DNA from: an uncultured Parafilimonas sp.
GTDB lineage: Bacteria > Bacteroidota > Bacteroidia > Chitinophagales > Chitinophagaceae
Direction of reading: 5' to 3'
Assembly: GCA_903882935.1 (NCBI GenBank)
Contig: CAIRZB010000054.1
Span: 1 to 36,856 of the forward strand
Length of the DNA: 36,856 nt
Position numbers and translations under genes: made by a program. The notes below the pieces were generated by a model. That model saw only the letters and a program-made list of their open reading frames with translations, was not told where the DNA came from and ran no database searches. Below are positions 9,469 to 16,744 of this stretch, piece after piece; within the stretch, counting starts at the first letter, position 1; each line of letters begins with the position of its first letter.

Positions 9469-9747
9469 ATGGAAAAAGTGTTGATTTTTATCCATACAAG
9501 TATGCCTGTGTTGTATGTGGTTATATTGTTGGCCATTGTTATAAAAATTGTGATCGTGTCAAAATACCGCTCTCCAGATTTTGTGCTTATCTTTTTGAGT
9601 TTCTTCAAAATATATGCACAGTCTGAGTATGCAACTAACAGCAATTCGCGCAAAAAATACATGCTGTTTAACAACCTAATTAACTTTGCCATCTATGCAT
9701 TTTTACTGTTGGTTATACTTATGCTAATTATTTTTAGGGGCATTTAA
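9469..9747 (+). CDS. Small membrane protein, two TM segments
   Basis: The 92-residue protein has two clear hydrophobic helices (about residues 9-30 and 69-90) separated by a basic, Ser/Asn-rich loop. I do not recognise a family. A possible promoter lies upstream: TTG at 9340-9342, 22 nt spacing and TATCTTTA at 9365-9372, close to the Bacteroidota consensus, giving a 5' UTR of roughly 90 nt. The intergenic region with the divergent gene (9193-9468) shows no other structure that I can support. Coding status rests on frame length, an ATG and the clean membrane topology. Confidence 0.65.
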   Translation: MEKVLIFIHTSMPVLYVVILLAIVIKIVIVSKYRSPDFVLIFLSFFKIYAQSEYATNSNSRKKYMLFNNLINFAIYAFLLLVILMLIIFRGI

Positions 9748-9802
9748 TGTTTTCCATTTTTCCTTCCCAAGTTCATGAAACTGCCCTCCAAATTTTTGGG
9801 GA

Positions 9803-9832
9803 ATAAACCCTCCGGGCGGCAAGTGGGTTTAT
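9803..9832. other. Intergenic hairpin downstream of small membrane protein gene
   Basis: ATAAACCC (9803-9810) and GGGTTTAT (9825-9832) form a perfect 8-bp stem with a 14-nt loop. There is no strong U tract after it, so it is a weak terminator candidate for the 9469 gene or simply structure ahead of the next promoter. Confidence 0.35.
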
Positions 9833-9858
9833 CTTATCGTTAATAATCAACAACCGCC

Positions 9859-9888
9859 TTGGGCAGGTATGTGGTGGCGTTAGCTTTG
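9859..9888 (+). promoter_or_regulatory. Bacteroidota-type promoter for the phosphodiesterase gene
   Basis: TTG at 9859-9861, then a 19-nt spacer, then TAGCTTTG at 9881-9888 matches the phylum's -33/-7 consensus (TTTG...TAnnTTTG). Transcription would start about 20 nt before the ATG at 9917. Confidence 0.55.
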
Positions 9889-9916
9889 CCGCACATTGAT
9901 AAACAACCAACAACAC

Positions 9917-11584
9917 ATGTATAAAATTACCGCAGGCTTATTTATATTGGCTGTCAATTTTTGTTTTTTTTGCCAGGCGCAGGAAAAATACCCACAAGGC
10001 ATACAGCACGTTATAGTAATTGGCGTAGACGGCATGAGCCCCGATGGTATTAGAACTGCACCCACCCCAGTAATGCATGGCCTCTTAAAAACAGGGTCCG
10101 TAAAATGGAACGTGCGCACGGTGCTACCCTCCTCCAGCAGCCCCAATTGGGCTTCTATGATCATGGGCGCAGGCACAGAGGCCCATGGCATTACCGACAA
10201 CGACTGGGGCCGGGCCGACTATACCCTGCCGCCCATAGTAAGTGATGAGGACGGCATATTCCCCACCATTTTTGGCTGGGTACACCGCAACAAGCCCACC
10301 GCCGAAATTGGGGCAGTTTACCAATGGGGGGATTTTGGGCGTTTGTTTGAAAAAAATGCAGTTAATTATTACAAAAATATTCCTGATGAAGTAGGTACTG
10401 CATTAGAGTTTGCCAGTTACGTAAAGGCCAAAAAACCAGTGTTTGGTTTTATGCATCTTGACCAGGTAGACGACGACGGCCACGAATACGGCCACGGCAC
10501 ACCGCAATATTACCGTGCGGTAACCAAAGCCGACTCTCTCATTGGTATGGTTTGGCAAAGCATTAAGGATGCAGGCATAGAAAAAAGCACACTGCTAATA
10601 ATAACCGCAGACCACGGTGGCGTTGGCTTTGGGCATGGCGGCGCTACCATTGAGGAAGCTGAAATAACCATGATTTTGCATGGGGCAGGCATAAAAACCG
10701 GCTATACGGTAAAGCAACAAGTATATACCTATGACCTGGCAGCAACCATAGCATTTGCCCTGCACATTGTACCACCCTATGTTTGGACTGGAAGGCCCAT
10801 CAAGAGTGCTTTTACCGGTTTTACAGAACCCTCAAATCTGTATTTGGGCAAAATACTCATCCCATCCCCAAAAATTTTCCCTTGGCGCTACCTGTACCAA
10901 CAGGCCGGCGGTTTGTATATTGACAGCACGGCAACTGTAACCATACAAACCAGTGCACCAGATGCCGTAACGAGGTACACCACCGACGGAACAGTGCCCA
11001 ACAGAGTATCCAAACAATATGCCGCGCCATTTACTGTTGATACCAGCACCGTGGTTACAGCAATGTCGTTCGATACCGCAGGCAATAACAGCCAGGCAGT
11101 TACGGCCTATTACCGGGTTACCTCCTCCAACCAAGGGCACGGCGTGCATGTGCAATATTTTACGGGGTTTGAGTGGAACCATATGCCCGCGTTTAGCCTG
11201 CTGCAGCAACGGCACGAATGGGATAGCTACGAGTTTGCCTTAAACCGTACCCAAATATTGCCGCTGTTTGGCAAAGACACCTCAACCTTTGGGGTTATAA
11301 TGCAAAGCTACCTGCAGGTTGACCGGCCGGGCAGCTATACTTTTTACACCCGCTCAGACGATGGCAGCAAATTGTTTGTTGACGGCAAGGAGGTGGTGAA
11401 CAATGATGGTGACCATGGGGTGATTGAGAAGAACAGCAGTATTGATTTGGTTGCTGGCAAACACTTGGTAAAGGTTGAATATTACAACGGCTCAGGTGGC
11501 TTTTGGCTTGACGTTATGTACAAAGGCCCGGGCGTGCCAAAACAAATAATACCAGCCAACAAATTATTTTTGGAGAATAAATAA
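9917..11584 (+). CDS. Secreted alkaline-phosphatase-fold phosphodiesterase with C-terminal PA14 domain
   Basis: The start is the ATG at 9917; an upstream in-frame TTG (9896) would precede the signal peptide. After cleavage near CQAQ (residues 19-22) comes a type I phosphodiesterase/nucleotide pyrophosphatase domain. Likely metal and catalytic residues are D38 (GVDGM), a serine in the SSSSPNW stretch (S74 or S75) at the position of the family's Thr/Ser nucleophile, D182 or D185 with H189, D232-H233 (TADHGG) and H240 (GFGHGG). After about residue 320 comes a chitobiase-type Ig-like domain (TRYTTDGTVPN), then a PA14 domain (about 410-545, with YTFYTRSDDGSKLFVDGKEV), which commonly binds carbohydrate. 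The enzyme probably releases phosphate or cleaves a phosphodiester on a glycan-associated or extracellular substrate. The exact substrate is unknown. Confidence 0.88.
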   Translation: MYKITAGLFILAVNFCFFCQAQEKYPQGIQHVIVIGVDGMSPDGIRTAPTPVMHGLLKTGSVKWNVRTVLPSSSSPNWASMIMGAGTEAHGITDNDWGRADYTLPPIVSDEDGIFPTIFGWVHRNKPTAEIGAVYQWGDFGRLFEKNAVNYYKNIPDEVGTALEFASYVKAKKPVFGFMHLDQVDDDGHEYGHGTPQYYRAVTKADSLIGMVWQSIKDAGIEKSTLLIITADHGGVGFGHGGATIEEAEITMILHGAGIKTGYTVKQQVYTYDLAATIAFALHIVPPYVWTGRPIKSAFTGFTEPSNLYLGKILIPSPKIFPWRYLYQQAGGLYIDSTATVTIQTSAPDAVTRYTTDGTVPNRVSKQYAAPFTVDTSTVVTAMSFDTAGNNSQAVTAYYRVTSSNQGHGVHVQYFTGFEWNHMPAFSLLQQRHEWDSYEFALNRTQILPLFGKDTSTFGVIMQSYLQVDRPGSYTFYTRSDDGSKLFVDGKEVVNNDGDHGVIEKNSSIDLVAGKHLVKVEYYNGSGGFWLDVMYKGPGVPKQIIPANKLFLENK

Positions 11585-11610
11585 CCAACGCCTGTGGTTC
11601 GCCAACGAAC

Positions 11611-11654
11611 CCAAAGCCGCTAATTCAGCATCCATTCGGCATTAGTGGCTTTGG
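11611..11654. other. Strong hairpin in the 337-bp gap before the GH9 gene
   Basis: The 14-nt arms at 11611-11624 and 11641-11654 (CCAAAGCCGCTAAT against ATTAGTGGCTTTGG) pair with one G-T wobble around a 16-nt loop. It begins 27 nt after the phosphodiesterase stop and may protect or terminate that mRNA, though no U tract follows. The rest of the gap (to 11921) holds only the promoter-like boxes listed separately. Confidence 0.45.
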
Positions 11655-11847
11655 TTATTGGTACTTGTTCCGCTCTCGCCAAAGCAAGTTTCAGGGGCTA
11701 ACCCAACGCCGCGAAGCCGTTAAGCAAAACACCATGCACCTACCCAAATTTTGGCAACCACGTTAAGATTGTGGAAATTAAAAAAATACTACAATAATCT
11801 GCTTTAAGCACTAACAATTAACCGAAAAGTAGCTGATAGGCCATTTA

Positions 11848-11881
11848 TTGCCAACCCCAATTACACTGTTTGATAATTTTG
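11848..11881 (+). promoter_or_regulatory. Possible Bacteroidota promoter for the GH9 gene
   Basis: TTG at 11848-11850 and TAATTTTG at 11874-11881 are 23 nt apart, a slightly long but acceptable spacing for the phylum's consensus. The -7 box ends 40 nt before the ATG. Confidence 0.4.
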
Positions 11882-11921
11882 AAGCAATTTACATGCTGCA
11901 TCAAATTTTTAAAATAGTCTT

Positions 11922-13685
11922 ATGGGAACTTTTAAAAAAATACTGGCACCAATCATCGTGGTGGCATCAATTTGCTTAAACGCAGCCGCACAAACACCAG
12001 CCATTGCAGTTAACCAATTAGGGTATTATACCTATGCCCCAAAAATAGCCGTGGTAGTAAACGGCACTGGGGCCACAAAGTTTTATATTGTTTCAACCGA
12101 TAAAAAAGACACTGTTTTCACCGGCCGTTTGGGGGCAGAAACCCAATCGCAATATTCAGCCAATAAAACAAATGTAGCCGATTTTAGCGCCATTGAAACA
12201 AACGGCACTTTTAATGTGTACGTGCCTGGCATTGGCAGATCCTACCCTTTTGCCATAGCAGGCAATGTATTGCATAGCGTTGCAACAGCCGTTACGAAAG
12301 GGTTTTATTACCAGCGGTCTGCCTTGCCGCTGGATGAAAAATTGGCGGGCAAATGGCACCGGCCTGCAGGCCACCCAGACACAGCCGTACTAATACACCC
12401 CGGGGCCGCCAGTGCCACGAGACCCGCCGGCACGGTGATAAAAACACCAGGCGGCTGGTACGATGCGGGCGACTACAACAAATATATCGTGAACTCCGGC
12501 ATAAGCACCGGCACGTTGTTGGCCGCATATGAGGACTTTACCAGCTATTTCGACACACTAAATACGAACATACCCGAGAGCAACAACCACCTGCCCGACC
12601 TATTGGATGAAACGTTGTACAACCTGCGCTGGATGCTAACCATGCAGGACCCCACCGATGGCGGCGTATACAATAAATGCACCAATGCGGCTTTTGACGG
12701 CATGGTTATGCCCGGCGTTACAAAACTACCCCGATACGTTGTGGCCAAAGGTACTGCCGCCGCCCTCGACTTTGCAGCAGTTATGGCCCAAGCCGCACGA
12801 ATTACCAAAAGGATGAACAAGCACCTGCCCGGCTTAAGCGACAGTTGTTTGCGCGCTGCGGAATACGCTTGGCAATGGGCATTAAAAAACCCCCGCCTTG
12901 CCTACGACCAAGATGCTTTGAACAAACAGTTTGAGCCAAAAATTACCACAGGGGGTTATGGCGACAACCATTTTGCCGATGAATGGTTTTGGGCCGCCTG
13001 CGAGTTGTTTATAACCACCCAAAGCCATAAGTATTACGATACTGTTACCGCTGGCATAGGCGTTGCATTCAGCGTACCGTCGTGGTCATCGGTACATGCG
13101 CTGGGCAGTTATACTTTGCTGCGGAACGAAAAAAGCATACCGGCCAATACACCTGTTGATGCGGCCCCCTTAAAACAACAACTGCTGTTTTTTGCCAACC
13201 AACTGTTAGCCGGTGGCAATAAGGCTTTTAATACCGTTATTGGGCAAAGCAACAAAGATTTTGTTTGGGGCAGCAACGCCGTTGCCGCCAACCAAGGTAT
13301 TGTATTAGTTAACGCTTACCTGCTAAGCGGCGATAAAAAATATATTAACGCAGCCTTAGGCAATGTGGACTATCTCTTGGGCCGCAACGCAACAGGCTAT
13401 TGCTTTGTAACAGGCTTTGGCACCAAAAGCACCATGCACCCGCACCACCGCCAGTCGGTAGCCGATGGTATAGATGAACCAGTACCCGGTTTGCTGGCCG
13501 GCGGCCCTAACCCCGGCAGGCAGGACCATACACAATATACTTTTACCGAACCGGAAACTGCTTACAACGATAACGACCAGGCTTATGCCAGCAACGAGAT
13601 TGCCATAAATTGGAATGCGCCCGCCGTATATTTAGTAAATGCGTTGGAGGCATTGCGTTATAAAGTGGGGTATGAAATAAAATAG
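11922..13685 (+). CDS. Secreted glycoside hydrolase family 9 (endoglucanase-type)
   Basis: The 587-residue protein has a signal peptide ending near AAAQ (residues 21-24), an N-terminal cellulase Ig-like (CelD_N) domain (about 25-115, starting IAVNQLGYYTYAPKIAVV), then an (alpha/alpha)6 catalytic domain. Family 9 markers are GGWYDAGDYNKY with D181 and D184 as base/nucleophile-activating pair, the histidine block TMHPHHRQS, and the C-terminal NEIAINWNAP block with E559 as proton donor. It probably cleaves beta-1,4-glucan or a related beta-glycan in the periplasm or outside. GH9 members of this architecture in Bacteroidota are sometimes exo-glucosaminidases or act on other beta-glucans, so cellulose is not proven. 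No carbohydrate-binding module or secretion-system C-terminal domain is visible. No Sus-type genes adjoin it. Confidence 0.9.
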   Translation: MGTFKKILAPIIVVASICLNAAAQTPAIAVNQLGYYTYAPKIAVVVNGTGATKFYIVSTDKKDTVFTGRLGAETQSQYSANKTNVADFSAIETNGTFNVYVPGIGRSYPFAIAGNVLHSVATAVTKGFYYQRSALPLDEKLAGKWHRPAGHPDTAVLIHPGAASATRPAGTVIKTPGGWYDAGDYNKYIVNSGISTGTLLAAYEDFTSYFDTLNTNIPESNNHLPDLLDETLYNLRWMLTMQDPTDGGVYNKCTNAAFDGMVMPGVTKLPRYVVAKGTAAALDFAAVMAQAARITKRMNKHLPGLSDSCLRAAEYAWQWALKNPRLAYDQDALNKQFEPKITTGGYGDNHFADEWFWAACELFITTQSHKYYDTVTAGIGVAFSVPSWSSVHALGSYTLLRNEKSIPANTPVDAAPLKQQLLFFANQLLAGGNKAFNTVIGQSNKDFVWGSNAVAANQGIVLVNAYLLSGDKKYINAALGNVDYLLGRNATGYCFVTGFGTKSTMHPHHRQSVADGIDEPVPGLLAGGPNPGRQDHTQYTFTEPETAYNDNDQAYASNEIAINWNAPAVYLVNALEALRYKVGYEIK

Positions 13686-13831
13686 TGGGCAATAGGTTTT
13701 TGTGGCGGGATGTTATTGGACGTTGCTATAGCGTAAAAGTTTATGTACCGCCAATAATAAAACCGATACATTTTTTTTGAAAACGCATAAAACAAGCAGC
13801 ACCCAATTGCTTTATCCACAAGTTATAAAAT

Positions 13832-14222
13832 ATGGCAAGCTTACATTACATATCTCCCTTTTTTATTGTAAAAAACCTTACCAAATCAGTTGGCTTTTAC
13901 GTAGAAAAGCTTGGTTTTGACGTGCGGTATCTAGGCCCAGAAGGCAATCCTTTTTTTTGCAATTGTTGGCAGAGACCAAATTTCTATCATGGTTAAGGAA
14001 ATTACCGTGGATGTTCAGCCGGTGCCCAACCATACCCAGCACGAATGGGCCCGATGGGATGCGTATATTTATGCAGAAGAGCCAGATGTTTTATTTGAGG
14101 AATACTATTCGAAGGGTATTGCATTCCACCAATCTATCCAAAATACTGATGATGGGCTGCGGGGGTTTGAGGTAATGGATGCAGATGGATATGTTTTGTT
14201 TTTTGGCAAGCCCTTGGGGTAG
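13832..14222 (+). pseudogene. VOC/glyoxalase-family protein with a frameshift at a T8 run
   Basis: From the ATG at 13832 the frame reads MASLHYISPFFIVKNLTKSV... up to GPEGNPFF, a typical vicinal-oxygen-chelate (glyoxalase/bleomycin-resistance) start. It then runs into a stop about 30 nt after a run of eight T (13951-13958). Skipping one T restores a frame continuing AIVGRDQISIMVKEITV... WDAYIYAEEPDVLFEEYY... and ending DADGYVLFFGKPLG, the canonical end of a VOC domain, giving about 129 residues. Either an assembly homopolymer error or a real +1 frameshift explains this. Expression by transcriptional slippage at T8 is also possible. It is convergent with the ferredoxin gene, 9 nt apart. The substrate is unknown. 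Confidence 0.85.
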
Positions 14223-14231
14223 AAAAAGTAT

Positions 14232-14516
14232 TTATGCATAGTCAAAATCAATCACCAGCTCGTCGGTTGTTGGCCTGCTTTGGCAGGTTAAAATATACCC
14301 CTGCTCTATTAACGCTGGGCTATGGCTTCTGTGAAATTCCATTTCAACCTCCCCTCCAATCAATTTAGCCATGCAGGTACCGCAAATACCATGTTTGCAG
14401 CTGTACGGCAGGTTTATACCCTCCATTAAAGCGGCGTCCAAAATAGTTTCACCGTCCGCCATGGCAAAGTGATGTACCGTATCATTATGGGTAATGGTTA
14501 TGTTGCTTTCAGGCAT
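14232..14516 (-). CDS. Plant-type 2Fe-2S ferredoxin
   Basis: The 94-residue protein is a stand-alone [2Fe-2S] ferredoxin domain. Its four cluster ligands are C40, C45, C48 (motif CKHGICGTC) and C78 (LTCQS), the spacing of the plant-type fold. It resembles the C-terminal ferredoxin domain of PaaE-like oxygenase reductases but without the FAD/NAD domains, so it needs a separate reductase. It would carry electrons to an oxygenase, desaturase or similar enzyme; no such partner is in the window. It lies 63 nt downstream of a TetR regulator on the same strand and is probably cotranscribed with it, suggesting TetR control of this electron carrier (inference). Confidence 0.93.
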   Translation of the reverse strand: MPESNITITHNDTVHHFAMADGETILDAALMEGINLPYSCKHGICGTCMAKLIGGEVEMEFHRSHSPALIEQGYILTCQSRPTTDELVIDFDYA

Positions 14517-14579
14517 TTATAAATGGAAGCTATTGTATGGCGTTTTATTTTTTGGGGGTGGCTTTTTTCTCTTCGATTA

Positions 14580-15188
14580 TTATTTTTCCGCAGCCGAACT
14601 GCGTTTCAACCCTTCAATAAATATGGTCAGCATATTTTCTTCCAGTTGCTCGGCACTTATTCGTTGCTTGCTGCGGTGCCAGCTTTCTATGCCGCTTACA
14701 GCATGTAACAAAATAAGCACGGTGGTTGAAGCATCAATATTATTTATCTCGCCCCTTTTAATCCCATCCTCTATAATAGCAGCAAAACGCCGGCGGTATA
14801 TACGTCGCTGATTTTGGTAATTGCTAAGGTAGGGTTCTGATAAATAACGCCATTCCCGGTCTGCAACAAATACTTCCTCAAAATTGTCGGTCATTTGTCG
14901 GATGTTAAACCGCAACAATTTTTCAAGCTTTGCGATGGGGCTACCGCCGGATGCTTCTACTTCGGTAATATTCTCCGTAAAAATATTGGCCACATCAAAA
15001 CAAATATCATGCAGCAGCTCAGCCTTCGAGCGGATGTGGTTATACAGGCTGGCAGCCTCCACGCCCACTTTAACGGCCAAGTCGCGCATGCTGGCGGCCT
15101 TGTAGCCCTTCTCCCTAAAAAGGGCAGCGGAGGCTTTTAAAATCACGTCTTTACGGCTCACCTCCTTATTCGTTTGTATCCGTGCCAT
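14580..15188 (-). CDS. TetR/AcrR family transcriptional regulator
   Basis: The start is placed at the ATG at 15188 (MARIQTNKEVSRKDVIL); a longer reading to 15281 adds 31 residues unlike the family. The protein is 202 residues, the usual size. The N-terminal helix-turn-helix (about residues 13-60: ILKASAALFREKGYKAASMRDLA...EAASLYNHIRSKAELL) is canonical. The C-terminal helical domain would bind a small ligand, often an acyl-CoA or aromatic in TetR proteins located beside ferredoxin or oxygenase genes, but nothing here shows which. The gene is upstream of the 2Fe-2S ferredoxin on the same strand and divergent from the PfkB kinase. The shared intergenic region has an imperfect inverted repeat that could include its operator. 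Confidence 0.92.
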   Translation of the reverse strand: MARIQTNKEVSRKDVILKASAALFREKGYKAASMRDLAVKVGVEAASLYNHIRSKAELLHDICFDVANIFTENITEVEASGGSPIAKLEKLLRFNIRQMTDNFEEVFVADREWRYLSEPYLSNYQNQRRIYRRRFAAIIEDGIKRGEINNIDASTTVLILLHAVSGIESWHRSKQRISAEQLEENMLTIFIEGLKRSSAAEK

Positions 15189-15224
15189 ACCGCAAATGTA
15201 ATATTTCCGGTAAGAAGTGCAAGA

Positions 15225-15335
15225 GTTTAGAAATGTTCTATGTTTTACTGTTTTATGTTCTTTAACCGCTACTAGCACCAAAGCCAGTTAAAGAAAGGTT
15301 ACCAATAAAGAACAATAAAACATAAAACACTAAAC
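15225..15335. repeat. Imperfect inverted repeat between TetR and PfkB genes
   Basis: The left arm (about 15225-15266, rich in TGTTTTATGTTC-like words) is an imperfect reverse complement of the right arm (about 15287-15335, containing AATAAAACATAAAACAC). The inner parts TTCTTTAAC (15258-15266) and GTTAAAGAA (15287-15295) are perfect over 9 bp with a 20-nt loop. It could be a regulatory structure or a dispersed intergenic repeat; only one copy is visible here. Confidence 0.5.
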
Positions 15336-15362
15336 CCACCCACCACCCACCCAAACGGCCCA

Positions 15363-15392
15363 TTGCCTTTTGGCCTAAATGCAATAGGTTTG
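15363..15392 (+). promoter_or_regulatory. Bacteroidota-type promoter for the PfkB kinase gene
   Basis: TTG at 15363-15365, a 19-nt spacer and TAGGTTTG at 15385-15392 match the -33/-7 consensus; the ATG is at 15415. Confidence 0.55.
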
Positions 15393-15414
15393 CGGCCATA
15401 AATAACACAGTATT

Positions 15415-16338
15415 ATGTCAGTTGTAGTAGTTGGTAGCATGGCTTTTGACGATATAGAAACGCCTTTTGGCAAATCAGACAAAATTGTTGGCGGTGCCGC
15501 TACGTATATTGCCTATGCGGCAAGCAATTTTGTGCAACCCGTGCAGCTGGTATCCATTGTTGGGTATGATTTTCCTACCGATGAAATGGAAACCCTTAAA
15601 CAACGGGGCGCAGTATTAGAAGGCATTGAAATGGTGCCCGACAAAAAATCGTTTTTTTGGAGCGGTAGGTACCACATGGATATGAATACACGCGACACGT
15701 TGATAACCGACCTGAATGTGTTGGGTGATTTTAACCCCGTGCTACCCGAAAGCTACCGGGACGCCGAATTTGTAATGCTGGGCAACCTAGCCCCAGCCGT
15801 GCAAAAACAGGTTATACAGCAAATGAATAAACGCCCAAAGTTGATTGTATTAGACACGATGAACTTTTGGATGGAAGTTGCCTTAGAAGGCCTGTTGGAG
15901 GTTATAAGCATGGTGGATGTACTGATGGTGAACGACAGCGAGGCCAGGCAGCTTACCGGCGAATACAGTATTGTAAAGGCCGCTAAAAAAATATTAACCA
16001 TGGGGCCTAAATACCTTGTTGTTAAAAAGGGCGAACACGGTGCATTGCTCTTTCATGGCAACAATGTGTTTTTTGCACCGGCCCTGCCCCTGGAAGAAGT
16101 GTTTGACCCTACAGGTGCCGGCGATACTTTTGCGGGCGGCTTTATTGGCCATTTGGCAAAAACAAAAGACATTTCGTTTGAAAACATGAAAACGGCCATT
16201 ATTTTTGGCAGTGCCATGGCCAGCTTTTGTGTGGAAAAATTTGGTGTGCAAAGGGTAAAAGAAGTTACGAAAACGGAGATTGAGGGGCGCTTACAGGAAT
16301 TTGTACAATTGGTAAATTTTGATATTGCGCTGGGATAA
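15415..16338 (+). CDS. PfkB family carbohydrate/nucleoside kinase
   Basis: This is a 307-residue ribokinase-fold kinase. The N-terminal substrate-binding block is seen as GGAATYIAYAAS (about 26-37). The C-terminal signature DPTGAGDTFAGG (231-242) carries the catalytic base D237 and the anion hole. Length and motif order are normal for PfkB proteins. The substrate could be a sugar, adenosine or another nucleoside and cannot be fixed from sequence alone. It has its own promoter-like boxes and no clear operon partner; asd follows after a 406-nt gap with its own promoter. It is cytoplasmic, with no signal peptide. Confidence 0.9.
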   Translation: MSVVVVGSMAFDDIETPFGKSDKIVGGAATYIAYAASNFVQPVQLVSIVGYDFPTDEMETLKQRGAVLEGIEMVPDKKSFFWSGRYHMDMNTRDTLITDLNVLGDFNPVLPESYRDAEFVMLGNLAPAVQKQVIQQMNKRPKLIVLDTMNFWMEVALEGLLEVISMVDVLMVNDSEARQLTGEYSIVKAAKKILTMGPKYLVVKKGEHGALLFHGNNVFFAPALPLEEVFDPTGAGDTFAGGFIGHLAKTKDISFENMKTAIIFGSAMASFCVEKFGVQRVKEVTKTEIEGRLQEFVQLVNFDIALG

Positions 16339-16357
16339 TACGTGGCGGAAATGGCCA

Positions 16358-16374
16358 GCCTTTAAATTAAAGGC
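16358..16374. other. Short palindrome after the PfkB gene
   Basis: GCCTTTAAATTAAAGGC is a perfect palindrome around one base, 20 nt after the stop codon. It is a small 3' hairpin or weak terminator candidate; only a short T stretch follows. Confidence 0.35.
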
Positions 16375-16400
16375 GGTTTCATATGCTACATAAATTCAAT

Positions 16401-16432
16401 TTTGGTGAAATCAATCCAGCTATTTACATTTG
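16401..16432 (+). promoter_or_regulatory. Consensus Bacteroidota promoter upstream of asd
   Basis: TTTG (16401-16404), a 20-nt spacer and TACATTTG (16425-16432) fit the consensus exactly. The start site would fall at about 16438-16440, on the ATG of a 21-codon ORF. It lies over 300 nt before asd, and I see no better promoter between. Confidence 0.6.
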
Positions 16433-16439
16433 CCCCGCA

Positions 16440-16505
16440 ATGAAAATAGCAATGACACATATAAAGAACAATAAGAAACACATCTCCAACGGGGAAGTAG
16501 CTTAA
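16440..16505 (+). CDS. Candidate 21-residue leader peptide for asd
   Basis: This short ORF (ATG 16440, TAA 16503-16505) begins at or within 2-3 nt of the predicted transcription start, so the message would be essentially leaderless. Of its 21 residues, 4 are Lys, 3 Asn, 3 Ile, 2 Met and 1 Thr, all aspartate-family amino acids, with the run IKNNKK at residues 8-13. Downstream are a terminator and then asd, an aspartate-pathway enzyme, so it may act as a sensor of lysine or related amino acids by ribosome stalling. AT-rich short ORFs are naturally rich in Lys, Asn and Ile, so composition alone is weak evidence. The call rests on the promoter, ORF, terminator and gene order. Confidence 0.4.
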   Translation: MKIAMTHIKNNKKHISNGEVA

Positions 16506-16531
16506 AGTTTGTATATGGTAAACATAAAAAC

Positions 16532-16567
16532 AAAAGCCTTCTCCGAAAAGAGAAGGCTTTTTGTTTG
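16532..16567 (+). terminator. Perfect 12-bp intrinsic terminator, possible asd attenuator
   Basis: AAAAGCCTTCTC (16532-16543) and GAGAAGGCTTTT (16550-16561) pair perfectly around the loop CGAAAA, and the 3' arm ends in a T tract. An upstream GGGGAAG (16491-16497) can pair with CTTCTCC (16538-16544) in the 5' arm, with one G-U, as an antiterminator. CTCC (16484-16487) can in turn pair with GGGG (16491-16494). It may instead simply end the pfkB transcript. Confidence 0.75.
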
Positions 16568-16631
16568 CCCAACCCTCTCCATAGAAACCCTCGGGTAAAA
16601 AGGAGCCGTTGAGCAAACTCGCTATTTTCCG

Positions 16632-16672
16632 CCATGGACTATGGACCATCGACCATGGACTATCACCCATGC
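16632..16672. repeat. Short ATGGACTATGGACCAT-type repeat
   Basis: The word CCATGGACTAT occurs at 16632-16642 and again at 16653-16663, separated by GGACCATCGA, making a small direct and partly palindromic repeat (GACCATGGAC core). From memory such ATGGAC/GACCAT runs are common between genes in Chitinophagaceae. An in-frame ATG inside it (16634) would add 37 implausible residues to Asd. Confidence 0.5.
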
Positions 16673-16710
16673 ACAAAAGTTAACGAATATCAATTAACCA
16701 AAAAAAAATC

Positions 16711-16740
16711 CCTCCTGCATAAAGCTGGGGGCCAGGAGGA
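16711..16740 (+). promoter_or_regulatory. Shine-Dalgarno-sequestering hairpin before asd
   Basis: CCTCCTG (16711-16717) pairs perfectly with CAGGAGG (16733-16739) around a 15-nt loop. The 3' arm is a full-strength AGGAGG 5 nt before the asd ATG. Almost no other gene in the window has a Shine-Dalgarno sequence, so a strong but hidden one is unusual and may regulate translation. It also fixes the asd start at 16745. Confidence 0.6.
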
Positions 16741-16744
16741 CAAC

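Noticed and set aside
9093-9692. Reverse-strand open frame of 199 residues
   Set aside because: It overlaps the 5' half of the small gene at 8893-9192 on the same strand and the opposite-strand gene at 9469. The translation is lysine/isoleucine-rich with no domain pattern, so it is a shadow of AT-rich intergenic DNA.
11585-11921. tRNA or other structured RNA gene in the phosphodiesterase-GH9 gap
   Set aside because: There is one strong hairpin, but no cloverleaf, no TTCGA-type T-loop in place and no recognisable RNA family sequence. I also saw no tRNA-like T-arm in the other gaps.
16634-16744. Upstream extension of Asd by 37 residues
   Set aside because: The extension runs through the ATGGACTATGG repeat and the Shine-Dalgarno hairpin; the conserved family N-terminus (MKVAVVGATGLVG) starts at 16745.
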